Part shown: in pieces, positions 1 to 10,700 of the stretch
Numbering within the stretch: position 1 is the stretch's first letter
How the letters are laid out: every line of letters starts with the position of its first letter
NCBI GenBank assembly: GCA_903911085.1
Contig: CAIWCC010000031.1
Coordinates: forward strand, 1 to 47,780
Direction of reading: 5' to 3'
Length of the DNA stretch: 47,780 nt
From: an uncultured Bacteroidales bacterium
GTDB lineage: Bacteria > Bacteroidota > Bacteroidia > Bacteroidales > Paludibacteraceae
The notes under the pieces: generated by a model
Seen by the model: the letters and a program-made list of their open reading frames with translations, nothing else
What the model was told of the DNA's origin: nothing
The model's database searches: none
Program-made: the position numbers and the translations under genes

Positions 1-36
1 ATTTTAATTATTAATTATCAATTATTAATTAAAAGG

Positions 37-1806
37 TTACCAACCTGGATTTTGAATTAAACCATAATTTTTGTTTACTTCGCTAGGTGGAAATGGGTGT
101 AGATAATAATGATTTCCCCAATACCTAGTTTCGTAGATGTATTTTTTATAAGTGTACTTGTTGTTTGCCAATTTGCGCACCGAGAGGTCATAAATTGGGC
201 CTTTGAAATTGTCACCCATTTTCCATCTCTTCAAGTCGAAGTACCTCGAATCTTCCCAACCTAATTCGATAGCACGCTCATTTTGTATCATTTTGCGCAT
301 TTGCTCCTTTGTGGTAATAACCGTTTGATCCAATGGTGGCATTCCCGAACGTGCTCTAATAGCATCAATTCTGGCAAAAGCATCTGGAGTTGGCGCATCG
401 TTGTATTCATTTAACGCTTCGGCTTCAATTAAATAAAGGTCGGTAAGACGCATTACTATTGTCATTGGTCTCCAAGTTTTGGTGGTTATCATCATATCTT
501 CAAAGCCAACCACATATTTATGATTGTAATGCGCAAATTGTGCACTTGCAAATTTACCATTCTTACCCAGCTTATTACCAGCAAAGTCATCATGCATTTC
601 CAGCGTAAATCCGGCATAGTACTCCATACCATTGTAACAAATAATTTGTTTGAAGCGTGGATCCAACTCTTTGTATGGATAAGTGGGGTCATTTACAGGA
701 GTAATAGTATCGGTATCCCAACTGCGATAGGTACCATCTTTTTTCTGGAACATTTCTACATAATTGAACGTAGGAATATTCGACGAATATCCATTGATAG
801 GAAGTCCACGTGGCAACCAATTTTCTTTACGACCAAAAAACGGAGCTAAATATACCATTATCAATTCGGTATTTCCCTTTGATGGTGAATATAAATAGGC
901 AGCTGTATAATTTTTATCCACATCTCCAATATTGGTAAGTGCCAAACCAGCAGTTTCGCATGAATCGATGGCAGTTTTTGCAGCATCGGCGGCTTGTTTC
1001 CAAATTTCTTTGTCGTATTTCATCAAACAAATAAGGTTGCTGTTAGTACCCAAATTGTCCATATATGGTCTGTCGTTGTTGAATAATGGACTTGCTGCAA
1101 AAAGTAAGGCTTTAGCTTTCAAACCAAAAGCCAACCCTTTGGAAGTATGACCAAGTTCATTTCTATCGGTTATGATCATTGGAAAATTAGGAGCAGCAAT
1201 AACTTCGTCGCAAAGTTGTAAAATGTATTTGTACACATCTTCTACAGGCGACCGCATCACAAGAGATTCTGCTGAAGAGTCATAAGCTTTTTTTACTAAT
1301 GGAACACCACCATAGCGTTTCATTAATTCAAAATAGTGTAGAGCTATCAATGTTTTAGCATCGGCTTTAATACGATCTTTCTGAGCCTGAGTTGCATCTT
1401 TTACCTCATCTGTACGTTCAATTATTTTCCAACCAATACGTATGGCTTTATAATGATACGAAAACATATCTTCGCCAAAAGTATCATTCGAAATCCATTC
1501 GGCCAAAGCAGAACCTTTGTTAAATTTATGCACACCATAAGCACTTTGAATGTAAAGAGCAGATCCAATATCAGTTGCAGCATCCAACATTGACCGATCT
1601 AATCTATTGCCAGCAAATGGCAGTTGATCAAAATTATAGGCATACATTTGCGAGAGGTATTTCTCCACATTCGCTTTTTTTACAAACACCGAGTCCTCGT
1701 TAAATTCAAGAACAGGTGGAAATTCCAAGTAATTCTCGCACGAAGAAAAACCGATTACTAAAAGAGCAAATTGTAGCCCAATAAAATATTTTATTAACTT
1801 TTTCAT
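37..1806 (-). CDS. SusD/RagB-family surface glycan-binding lipoprotein (first PUL)
   Basis: This is the outer-membrane lipoprotein partner of a SusC transporter. It is expected to bind oligosaccharides at the cell surface and cap the SusC pore. The N-terminus is a lipoprotein signal: a hydrophobic stretch ends in a GFSSC lipobox with the acylated cysteine at residue 23. The 589 aa length is normal for the family. The C-terminal half has typical SusD features, including a Leu-Ile-Glu-Ala-Glu-Ala-Leu-Asn helix, an Arg-Ala-Arg-Ser-Gly segment, an Asn-Glu-Arg-Ala-Ile-Glu-Leu motif and an ending in Asn-Pro-Gly-Trp. It starts 13 bases after the SusC stop, so the two are surely co-transcribed. The glycan bound cannot be read from the sequence. 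The family call is firm. Confidence 0.95.
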   Translation of the reverse strand: MKKLIKYFIGLQFALLVIGFSSCENYLEFPPVLEFNEDSVFVKKANVEKYLSQMYAYNFDQLPFAGNRLDRSMLDAATDIGSALYIQSAYGVHKFNKGSALAEWISNDTFGEDMFSYHYKAIRIGWKIIERTDEVKDATQAQKDRIKADAKTLIALHYFELMKRYGGVPLVKKAYDSSAESLVMRSPVEDVYKYILQLCDEVIAAPNFPMIITDRNELGHTSKGLAFGLKAKALLFAASPLFNNDRPYMDNLGTNSNLICLMKYDKEIWKQAADAAKTAIDSCETAGLALTNIGDVDKNYTAAYLYSPSKGNTELIMVYLAPFFGRKENWLPRGLPINGYSSNIPTFNYVEMFQKKDGTYRSWDTDTITPVNDPTYPYKELDPRFKQIICYNGMEYYAGFTLEMHDDFAGNKLGKNGKFASAQFAHYNHKYVVGFEDMMITTKTWRPMTIVMRLTDLYLIEAEALNEYNDAPTPDAFARIDAIRARSGMPPLDQTVITTKEQMRKMIQNERAIELGWEDSRYFDLKRWKMGDNFKGPIYDLSVRKLANNKYTYKKYIYETRYWGNHYYLHPFPPSEVNKNYGLIQNPGW

Positions 1807-1819
1807 ATTTCTTCAACAA

Positions 1820-4800
1820 TTAAAATTGTAAACTTAAACCGGTGTTATAAACAATGAGTTGTGGATAGCTCAATGAAGCAGTTTGACCATTTTCGGGGTC
1901 AACGATTTTTAGTTTATCCCAAGTAATTAAATTTTGTCCATTCACAAAAATACGTAAACTACTTACGCCAATTTTCTTCAACTCTTTTCCTTTAAATCGG
2001 TATGCAATTTCAACGTTTTTCAATCGAAGATACGATGCATCTCTCAACCAAAGTGTTGATGCAAAATAATTAGACATATTAGCATAATCGAGCGTTAGTC
2101 TTGGGCGAGTGGCAGTTGCACTAGTTGCAGGAGTCCATCTTTCATCTTTTACTGACGCCAAGGTGTTTCCAAAAGCTTGCGCTGGTCGTTGCATAAAACC
2201 GTCGAGTTGGAGCGATACATTGGTAGCACCTTGTAATAAGAAGCTACATTCAAAGCCTTTGTATGAAACTCCTCCGTTCATACCAAATCCAACTTCGGGA
2301 TAAGTAGGATATCCAATTGGAATTTGATCTTTATCGCTAACAATACCATCGCCATTAATGTCGGCATATTTACAATCGCCAGGACGTGAAGCGCCCGAAA
2401 ATTGAACAGGCGATTGAGCAACATCATTAGCATCTTTGAAAAAGCCAATAAATTGGTATCCAAAAGGTTGTTCCATTCGGCGACCTGTTCTAGCCAAATA
2501 AGGATTTAATCTATCATAAGCTTCATCGGTATAAAGCAACTTATTGCGCGAAAAAGAATAATTTCCCTTTATAAAATAATCAACTTTTCCAATTTTTGAA
2601 TCCCATCCAAGTTCCACTTCAATACCATGATTTACCATAATACCTAAATTTTCGATGGGTGGAGTAGCAGCATACATTACAGGAGTAGTTTTTCTATTAT
2701 CAAGAATATTATTACGCTTTTCACTGAAATAATCTACATTAATTGATAATTTCTGATTAAACATTTTCAAATCTATACCATAGTTTTGCTTTTTTGCTTT
2801 TTCCCAAGTAATCAAAGGGTTACCTAATCGGGACTCGGCATAACCAGCTAAACCTTTGAAGTCTTCGCCAAAAACGGCACCTCCAGACGATGCATAAGCA
2901 GAAGGATAATATATGTAACGACTTGTACCACCGTCATTTCCAACTTCACCATAAGAAGCTCTTACTTTTAAGTGACTGATAATTTCCGGAGAAATTGTTT
3001 GTGTAAATAATGGTTCATTAGAAACTACCCAACCTGCCGAAAATGCTGGAAAAAGACCAAACCGTCTACCTGCAGGAAAATTTTCAGAACCGTTGTAACC
3101 AAGGTTAAATTCCACCAAATAACGAGAATCGAAATTATAAGTAGTACGTGACACAAGTCCCATATACGAAACTGGCACACCCACTGGTGTAGCCACATTA
3201 AAGCGGGTTTTGTTTTGATTATAAAGTACCAAACTTGTTACATTATGTTTGCCAAAACTGCGGTCATAACTAATACCAGCTTCCATATATTCTCGAATAT
3301 AACGGCTATCGTAAGTTGTAGAACTTACTCCACCAATACTTTCGTCGATAGAATTTTGGAGGTTTGACAATACTTCATGCACTCCATTTACTACAGTATC
3401 TTTAATTACATATTGTGCTGGAACTCTTGCCCTTTCAATTTTATATTGATATTGGGTATCATAAGAGTATTTGCCTCGTGCGCTTAAACCTTTGGTAATA
3501 AAATCAAGTTTTTGATTTAACCCAAATGTTGCTTGAACGCTATTTTGAGTATATCTCGTATAACCAGTTGACATACTTCCAATTAGGTTTCCACCTCTCA
3601 CTCCGTCCAATGTCACAATTTTGCCATCGTATAATCCAGGAGAATATGGAGCAGCCAAACCAGGTATTCCATCATAAATAGTAGGGTAACCACCATTGGC
3701 ACGGTCTCTATTTTTTATTCCAGTAGTAGAACCAACATTAAAATTAAGGTTGGTAGTTTTTGATAAGCTCACATCGATGTTCGAGCGCAAATTGAAACGC
3801 TTGTAATTATCATTGTTGCTATAACCATATTTTTCGTTGAAGTTTTTGTAAAGACCATCTTGTTCCAAAAATCCAAGTGACACATAATATCGTGCAAATT
3901 TTGAACCTCCGCTTACATTTACGTTGTGTTGTTGCTGAGTAGAATAATCCTTCATTGTAGTTTTATACCAATCGGTATTGGGGAAAAAGATAGGATCGCT
4001 ACCATCTTTGTATTTTTGAATTGCAGCGTCCGTATAAGTGAGTTTGTCGCGGGTAAGCGTTGGATTGTCGTTTAATTGAGCTTCGTTCCAAAGCAATGTA
4101 TAATCGTAACTGCTAGCGTATTCTGGCAAACGTGTTGGTGTATTTATTGCAAAATTACCTGTGTATGAAACTTTTGCTGGTCCTTCTTTTCCTTGTTTGG
4201 TAGTTACCACAATTACACCATTGGCACCACGCACACCATATACAGCAGTCGAAGCAGCATCTTTCAATACTGTCATTGTTTCAATTTCGTTCATATCCAA
4301 CTGATTGAATGAACGTTCAACACCGTCTACAATGACTAATGTATTATTATTACCATAAGTTCCTCTACCTCTAACACGAATGGAAACATCGTCGTTACCA
4401 GGCTGACCTGATGCCTGACGAGTGGTGATACCACTTATACGTCCTACCAACGCTTGCGAAGCATTAACAACTGGTGCTTTCAACATTTGCTCGGGCGAAA
4501 GCGTAGATAATGAACCAGTAAGATTAATCTTCTTTTGTGAACCATAACCAACTACTACCACCTCACCTAAATCGCTTTCCTTGCTTATCAGTTGAACTGA
4601 TTGAGGAATTCCACCTTCAAGAATAACTTCTTTTTTTTCGAAGCCAATGTAACTAATTACAACTGTAGTTTTTACACTTATTGAGGGAAAAGAAAATTTT
4701 CCATCCAAATCGGTTATAGTTCCGGTACCAGAACCTTTAATTTTAACCGAAGCTCCAATGATTGATTGACCAGCGTCATCAACTACAACCCCACTTAAAC

Positions 4801-4879
4801 CTTTTTTTTGGGCTGATACACTAAATAAGCTTCCAACAGCAAATAGTAAAAAAGTCAAAACAAAAACTTTCGTTCTCAT
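1820..4879 (-). CDS. SusC/RagA-family TonB-dependent outer-membrane transporter (first PUL)
   Basis: This is the outer-membrane beta-barrel that imports glycan fragments with SusD. The signal peptide begins MRTKVFVLTF and ends near Ser-Ala-Gln. It is followed by a carboxypeptidase-regulatory-like domain (about residues 25-100), a conserved VVVVGYGSQKK segment, a plug domain with the RGANGVIVVTTKQGKEGPAK signature, and a long barrel ending in Phe. I place the start at 4879 because the signal peptide begins there. The frame stays open to 4978, with further ATGs at 4936 and 4978, which would add 19 or 33 mostly polar residues ahead of the signal. No N-terminal STN domain is visible, so signalling to an anti-sigma factor is not expected. 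About 1019 aa from this start, normal for SusC. Confidence 0.95.
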   Translation of the reverse strand: MRTKVFVLTFLLFAVGSLFSVSAQKKGLSGVVVDDAGQSIIGASVKIKGSGTGTITDLDGKFSFPSISVKTTVVISYIGFEKKEVILEGGIPQSVQLISKESDLGEVVVVGYGSQKKINLTGSLSTLSPEQMLKAPVVNASQALVGRISGITTRQASGQPGNDDVSIRVRGRGTYGNNNTLVIVDGVERSFNQLDMNEIETMTVLKDAASTAVYGVRGANGVIVVTTKQGKEGPAKVSYTGNFAINTPTRLPEYASSYDYTLLWNEAQLNDNPTLTRDKLTYTDAAIQKYKDGSDPIFFPNTDWYKTTMKDYSTQQQHNVNVSGGSKFARYYVSLGFLEQDGLYKNFNEKYGYSNNDNYKRFNLRSNIDVSLSKTTNLNFNVGSTTGIKNRDRANGGYPTIYDGIPGLAAPYSPGLYDGKIVTLDGVRGGNLIGSMSTGYTRYTQNSVQATFGLNQKLDFITKGLSARGKYSYDTQYQYKIERARVPAQYVIKDTVVNGVHEVLSNLQNSIDESIGGVSSTTYDSRYIREYMEAGISYDRSFGKHNVTSLVLYNQNKTRFNVATPVGVPVSYMGLVSRTTYNFDSRYLVEFNLGYNGSENFPAGRRFGLFPAFSAGWVVSNEPLFTQTISPEIISHLKVRASYGEVGNDGGTSRYIYYPSAYASSGGAVFGEDFKGLAGYAESRLGNPLITWEKAKKQNYGIDLKMFNQKLSINVDYFSEKRNNILDNRKTTPVMYAATPPIENLGIMVNHGIEVELGWDSKIGKVDYFIKGNYSFSRNKLLYTDEAYDRLNPYLARTGRRMEQPFGYQFIGFFKDANDVAQSPVQFSGASRPGDCKYADINGDGIVSDKDQIPIGYPTYPEVGFGMNGGVSYKGFECSFLLQGATNVSLQLDGFMQRPAQAFGNTLASVKDERWTPATSATATRPRLTLDYANMSNYFASTLWLRDASYLRLKNVEIAYRFKGKELKKIGVSSLRIFVNGQNLITWDKLKIVDPENGQTASLSYPQLIVYNTGLSLQF

Positions 4880-5107
4880 TTTAATACTTGTTTCTTCCAA
4901 TGGATTTCCTCTTCCATGTCTCGAAAAGTTGTTCATAATAATTAATCTAAGATTAGTGATTTTAATAGTTTTCCGCATTAATTTTCGGAAAACATTCTCA
5001 ATTCAAAAAATTTACGCTTTTAATTTCTGATAATTTTCAAATCAATTAAATTCTACGATTTACAACAATTAAATCAATATAAAATATTTTGCTAAAAATC
5101 AGTTCGA

Positions 5108-5115
5108 CAAAGATA
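5108..5115 (-). promoter_or_regulatory. Candidate -7 box of the susC/susD promoter
   Basis: On the minus strand this reads TATCTTTG, an exact match to the Bacteroidetes -7 consensus TAnnTTTG. No clear TTTG -33 partner was found at the usual spacing. If used, it gives a leader of about 220 bases before the 4879 start. It lies between the terminator at 5183-5223 and susC, where a promoter is expected. Confidence 0.45.
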
Positions 5116-5182
5116 GATTGTTGATATAGGAATGTATTTAGATATTGTTACAAAAACGTAGAATTATGTTACATCCAAAAAG

Positions 5183-5223
5183 AAAAGCCTCTATTTCGAT
5201 TTTGAGTCGAAACAGTGGCTTTT
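5183..5223. terminator. Hairpin terminator after the isomerase gene
   Basis: The stem is interrupted: AAAAGCC (5183-5189) pairs with GGCTTTT (5217-5223) and TTTCGA (5194-5199) pairs with TCGAAA (5207-5212), with small internal loops. The T-rich arms suit termination in either direction. It lies about 75 bases past the isomerase stop, so it probably separates the enzyme genes from susC/susD. Confidence 0.65.
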
Positions 5224-5298
5224 GAACAGTAAAACAATACTTTATAATTGAGTAACTTATGATTTATAATTTCACATTAATGAATAATAGTGGAAACA

Positions 5299-6711
5299 TC
5301 AGCTTATTTTAATCACTTTTACTCCAATCAATTTTCCTAATTTATCAATTTTATCGGCAATATGCCCAACACCGATAGCACAGTGGTGAGCTGGTCCTTG
5401 TTTCGACCATTCGTCCATAAAGTTTTTTGCCCCAATTGAGAATCGGTAACGGCTGTTGGTATTTCCTATTTCCAGTACAGGTCCTTCAACCGATTCGCCT
5501 TCGGCAACCAATAAGAATACTTCGTCTTTGCCCTCCACAACCGATAGTAAAGTAACCGGTCCATGCTTTACGGTCATTTGAATAGATAATCCTTTGCCTG
5601 GTTTGCCATGGTAAATAGGCAGCGGAACAAGCTTTACACGTCCTTCGGCTATGGCAAAATGCGCTGGTCCATCATGCCCAAGCATAACTACATCGTCGTT
5701 AAAGTCCATCAAGTAAAACTCCGAGAATGAACCACCGGCACCAAATTCGGCCATTATCTTCATAGCTTGTGCGTTTTTCACCTCGCACTCGCCAGCTACT
5801 GGTATATTTTTGCCAGTCAACAATGTATTTCCTGCAATTACCGACGTTACAATGTTTTCGTAATCATTGCCCGAATCGCCTTCATAATAATATGCCATCG
5901 AATCAAGGTTTCTGTTTTTTACCAATTTATCCAATGCTATGGAAGTTCGGGCTGCCCTGTCAATCTCCATCGATTCGCATTCAGAAACAACATCGAAAGC
6001 AGTATAAAACTCTTCGATTTTTTCGGTCACTTCTTGTTCTGTTACTTCATCGCGGTATTTTTTCAGCTCACACATTTCCACTATTTCGAAATGAGTGCCA
6101 AATACTGCTGCTTGTTTGGTTACATCGGTATAAACATCGAGCATTCCGCAGTAGTAATGTCCTAAAATTCCCATGCGGTTGGTGCGCAAAGCAGCGGCCA
6201 CACGGGCAGCTTCGACCCACGACTCAATTTCTGTCCATACCTCAGCTTGTTGCAAATAACCAGTCACAATTTCGTAACCAATACCGGCACGATTGAGCAC
6301 CGAAGCAAATTCTGGCACCGAGCACGCTTGACAATGTTCCAACCAAACTCCCGTCATTTTACCGCGGTCTTTCAAGTTGTTGAATGCTGTATAATCCAAT
6401 GCTGCTACTGGTTGCAAGTTTAGAATAATAACTGGCACTTTTGCTTTTTGTACCACAGGTAAAATGGTGGACGATAGCGCATAAGTAGAAATATACAAAA
6501 ACAGCACTTCAATATCGCTTGTGCGAAATAAGTCGGCAGTTTCGCGGGCTTTAACCGGGTTGTCAACCATTCCGCCATCTATCACCTCCACACCAAATTG
6601 TTCAATTTGATTTTTAATTTGTCCCTGATATTTTTTTAGATTGTCCAACAATCCGTCAAACTGAGCCCAGTAAGTATCCAACCCAACTCCAAATAATCCT
6701 GCTTTAATCAT
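5299..6711 (-). CDS. L-arabinose/L-fucose isomerase-family protein (sugar isomerase)
   Basis: This is a cytoplasmic aldose-ketose isomerase candidate; there is no signal peptide. In L-arabinose isomerases two glutamates and two histidines bind the metal and act on the sugar. Matching candidates here are Glu277 (YYYEGDSGNDYE), a Glu in GECEVKNA (308-310), His346 or His351 in LGHDGPAH, and His442/443 in PAHHCAIG. The 470 aa length is slightly under the roughly 500 aa of AraA. The sequence departs from classical AraA enough that the substrate (arabinose, fucose, rhamnose or another sugar) is open. It starts 16 bases after the SGNH hydrolase gene, so they form an operon. No kinase or aldolase for the product is present in the window. 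Confidence 0.8.
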   Translation of the reverse strand: MIKAGLFGVGLDTYWAQFDGLLDNLKKYQGQIKNQIEQFGVEVIDGGMVDNPVKARETADLFRTSDIEVLFLYISTYALSSTILPVVQKAKVPVIILNLQPVAALDYTAFNNLKDRGKMTGVWLEHCQACSVPEFASVLNRAGIGYEIVTGYLQQAEVWTEIESWVEAARVAAALRTNRMGILGHYYCGMLDVYTDVTKQAAVFGTHFEIVEMCELKKYRDEVTEQEVTEKIEEFYTAFDVVSECESMEIDRAARTSIALDKLVKNRNLDSMAYYYEGDSGNDYENIVTSVIAGNTLLTGKNIPVAGECEVKNAQAMKIMAEFGAGGSFSEFYLMDFNDDVVMLGHDGPAHFAIAEGRVKLVPLPIYHGKPGKGLSIQMTVKHGPVTLLSVVEGKDEVFLLVAEGESVEGPVLEIGNTNSRYRFSIGAKNFMDEWSKQGPAHHCAIGVGHIADKIDKLGKLIGVKVIKIS

Positions 6712-6727
6712 GTGATTTCTATATAAA

Positions 6728-7441
6728 TTATTTTTTTAACCATTTCATTATCTCTTTGGCAATTAGCTCATGTCCCAGTTCATTGGGATGATTGAATTGT
6801 GCCATATATTTATCGAGCTCCACCTTGTCGGAATATAAAAATGCAAACGCTTTGTAGCTATCCGCCAGACCTACATTATTTTCGGCAGCAAGTTTCCTTA
6901 TTTGTGCGGCGTGTTTAGCCAACTCATTTTCAGGATTTGCATTATCTAGTTTTGCGTCGGGCGAAGGTGTAAGCAAAATCACTTTTATGCCTTTGGCCAA
7001 TGCTTTTTTTATCATTTCGTCCCAGGCTTTATATGCCCGCTCAAGTCCAATATTCCTATCGTTTAGCGCATAATCAATAAAAAGCAAATCAGGTTTATAA
7101 ATCAATACATCCGAATCGAACCGCAACGCACCTTTCTCGGCATTCTCGCCACCTTTGGCAGTAGTAATTTCATTTACAACAGCATACGTATAAAGCTCCT
7201 TGACCTTTTGAAAAACCAGTTGCGGATAAGCTGCCAATGAATTGACAACCGGAGTTTTGAAATAGCCGGATGGCACACTGTGACCATGAAAAACAATATT
7301 AATGGTACGATTCTTGGGCCACAAAACCTGCATTTCATTCTTTAAATCGTTTAAATATGTTGCGGAATCGGCTACTTGTGTTTGCTGACCGAAAGCAATA
7401 AACGGTAATATGACGAATAATATAAATGTTACTTTTCTCAT
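6728..7441 (-). CDS. Exported SGNH/GDSL-type hydrolase (carbohydrate esterase-like)
   Basis: This is probably an esterase that removes acyl groups from the glycan before the glycosidases act. The start at 7441 gives a clean signal peptide (MRKVTFILFVILPFIAFGQ); the frame also has an ATG eight codons upstream. SGNH blocks are visible in order: FHGHS near the N-terminus holds the candidate nucleophile serine, ALND holds the block III Asn, and NHPNELGH near the C-terminus holds the catalytic His. In block I the usual GDS is GHS. From this start the protein has 237 aa, typical of compact SGNH enzymes. It is the first gene of a pair with the isomerase. Acetylesterase activity is an inference from context. 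Confidence 0.8.
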   Translation of the reverse strand: MRKVTFILFVILPFIAFGQQTQVADSATYLNDLKNEMQVLWPKNRTINIVFHGHSVPSGYFKTPVVNSLAAYPQLVFQKVKELYTYAVVNEITTAKGGENAEKGALRFDSDVLIYKPDLLFIDYALNDRNIGLERAYKAWDEMIKKALAKGIKVILLTPSPDAKLDNANPENELAKHAAQIRKLAAENNVGLADSYKAFAFLYSDKVELDKYMAQFNHPNELGHELIAKEIMKWLKK

Positions 7442-7475
7442 ATAATAATTTCTATTATGAAACAATTGAAGAATA

Positions 7476-7619
7476 GCACGCGGATTTTCGCGGGTTAAGC
7501 GGATTTAAGACGGATTAGAAAAAATGCAAGCATTTTTGATTTCGCTCTTAAAATCAATCCCGATTTATCGGGATTTAATATCCGTTTTTTTTATCCGCTA
7601 CATCAGCGAAATCCGCGTT
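7476..7619. repeat. Long imperfect hairpin repeat with nested stems (CGGATT type)
   Basis: The left arm (7476-7517) is built of short CGGATT-type units and its complement returns at 7577-7619 as ATCCG-type units. Two perfect inner stems are nested: AAAAATGC with GCATTTTT around 7520-7537, and AATCCCGAT with ATCGGGATT around 7556-7575. It sits in the 298-base gap between the GH106-like gene and the SGNH gene, where it could weaken read-through. No coding potential is seen here. Confidence 0.7.
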
Positions 7620-7739
7620 CCATTAAGTTCTTTTGTTTTATTATTTCTTATGTTCTGTATTTTAACAATTAGATTCCTCTTAAACAATCAAAAACTAAAA
7701 AATACTTCAATTAAATACTCTATAGTAAGATTCTAAATT

Positions 7740-10700
7740 CTATTTTGCAAACTCAACACTCACCGGTCCAATCAGCCCAGAATTTGTACGCCCCACATAT
7801 TGCGATGGTGTATTCAGATAATGATTTCCAAGGGTATTATAAACCAGAATTTCTATGCGATTTTCACCAGTTTTTAATTTGGCAGTCAGGTCAAATGTCC
7901 ATGGCGAAGTAGCTTTTTGACCAATCAATTGTCCGTTTACATACACATTGGCAGAGGCAACAACATCGCCAAGGTCAAGAATAATGTTTTTAGCCACCGA
8001 TTGTTGTGCATTTACTGTCAATGATTTACGATACCACATACCACCAGAATAAGTCCGTAACGATTCATTTTTGTCCAAATCACCAAGGCTTATTTCGCCC
8101 TTTCCGCAATCGAAAGTAATAGGTTCGGGAATGGCAGCTCCTCCAAAGAAACCTGGCAATTGTTCTATTTTTACAGCCACGATGGTCGATTTCAGAATTG
8201 AAGTAGGAAAAATTACTTTCCAAACAAGCAAACCTTTTTCGGTCATTTTTTGATTCTGAGTTGAAGTCAGCACACAATTCGCTTCCACGCCCGAAATCCA
8301 AACCGTAGGTTGTGCTTTTGCAGCAATATACATGCTACGAGCACCCGGAGGCGACATGAAACGATACCAACCGAAAGTTCCATTATTTTGTGGAAAACAA
8401 TTATAACTCAAAACGGACGGTTTAAGATACCAATCAGTTGACAACGGAATATTTTGTTTCCAGATGGAACTTATTCCTTTTTCTTCCAAAACATAATAAC
8501 CACGCCCAACATCTGTGTATTTCAACAAAACACTGTTATTGCCGGCTTTTAAATCAACCGCTTCTGAAGAGTTATTTATTTCAACCTGATTGATAATCAC
8601 TTTAGCTGGTGCCAATCCACCTTTCGAAATTTTTGCTACCACATTCTTGGTCGACGAAACATTAGACCACAAGTAATAAACTGAACCTTCCGACTCCTTA
8701 ACTAATGGATAAATTGGTCTGCTTTTTCTGAACCTGTCAATGTTTCCCAATGAAATAAGCTCGTTGTTTATTTCACCTTTTAACCCATGATAACCTTGAT
8801 GTCCGGCATCATCCTTCAATCCCCAGCGCCATGAAAACTCATAAGGTGACCAACTATATTTTTTACCATTTATTTCAACAGGCTGATTTATATCCACATT
8901 GTTCAGTTGTGATAATTTTGACTCCAACAACACCGAATCAATATTGGCTGGAAATGGACCAAGTTTTAGAAATTGTGGACCATACGAAACTGATGCAATT
9001 GACCAGTCCTTATCATCGAAAGTTGGAGCTTGACAGTTCGTTGCAGCTGAATTTTGAGCTGAATATCTCATTTTCCAAACTTCCACACCAATTTTTTCGT
9101 CGAAAGCAGGCAAACGATAATCGCCAAATTTATTATCTAATGTTGGTTTTAACTCAAATTCCCAATTATTATCCAATGTAACAACCTCATTTTTTGCAGC
9201 TGATGTTGCAGTTTCAATTTCAGCTTTTCCTGGACTAAACACAATAAGTTGAGCTTCGTTTTTTTCGAGAGGAAGATGAATTGTAGTTCCAGTTTTTGAC
9301 ACGCTAGCCACTTTAAGTGCTTTGGTGCTGCCGTTCCAAGGGTTCCAAAGTTCAACTTTGCCTATTGCTCTGAAAAAACATGTTGTACCTTTTGGCACAT
9401 TGTAAATAAAATACAAGTCCCTGTTGCCCAACTTACGGTGTTGGATATTTGGTGTAAAAGTTCCTGAAATCGTCTTAAAATCAGGCTCAATCAACTTACT
9501 TATTTCACCGGCAACATTTTTAAACGATGGAATAAATAACCCAGTACCGCCTGCTTTATTTTTCTGCAAATATGTTTTGCCTGAATCGTCTTTTTGAGAA
9601 TAAGTTGTGCCAAACATTTCCTGAATCATCTCCTGCAATTTCGAATCGTTACCACCAATTCTGTCACTAGCTTCGGGCAATGAACCCACAGCCACCACAA
9701 TACCACCGGCACGGTAAAATGCCAGTGCTTTTTCAATTGTTGAGTAACGCACAGCTGCTAAAGCAGGTAAAATAAGTATCTTGAACTTTTCGCCACTGAC
9801 GTTCAACTCCTTGTTTTTGACAACACAACGATTTAACGACTCAAAATCCATAAAGTCAAAATCTATTCCCTGAGGATAAAGATTGTTTGCCAAATCGAAA
9901 GCTGTTTGGGTAGCATCTTTGGGGCGCAAATTAGCTTCGGTAGGCGAAACTGGATAAATCATAGCAATATCGCACCTATGATGACCTTGCGAAAGTACAT
10001 AACTCAAACGCTCCGAGCATTTCAGGAAATCTTTCATATTTTCCCAATACGGCTGACGGAAATGATTGTCGGGTGCAGCCCATTCCCACATGCTGCCATG
10101 TGTTGTATAATAAAGTCCGTGCAAACTAAGCAAATTGTGACCCATGGCAAAGTTAGCAAAAGTAGCATCAGCCACTTCGGCACTACTGGTACCCCAGCCA
10201 CTTCCATAAAAACCTTCGAGCCACGTGCGTGGGCGTTCGTACATGTGTGCAATGGAACTTGCCACTTTATTTTTAATTAAATCTTTGCCCAGACCCGGTT
10301 GATCGTTACCAGGACCTGACATCCAGCGTTGCGTGCGGAAATAATCGCCAAACTCAGTTACATCGCGTCCACGTCCACCATGGTCGCAACCAAACAACAT
10401 TCCACGGCTGTTGTGCCATTCGTATACCGGTTTAAAAAAACCGTCTTCGGAGAGTGCCACCATTACATCGCTATAATCCAACCTTGTTTTATAAGATTCT
10501 GGACCTAAATCAACAAATAATTGATTTACTTTAGGAAGTATATCGTATCCTTTACGTTTCTTGAATTCGCTTACAAAATACGGACTCCAAAGCCAGCCAC
10601 GAATACCAAATTGTAACTCGTCGGAGAAGAAAAAGTTGAGCCCTTTACCAGCTTCGCCTGGACAATTATCTTCAAACCGTTGATAGAATTTTTCTGCAAC

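Noticed and set aside
8071-8253. Plus-strand short frames opposite the large minus-strand genes
   Set aside because: They lie inside well-supported GH106-like, SusC, GH43 and GH2 genes and have no signal, domain or codon pattern of their own.
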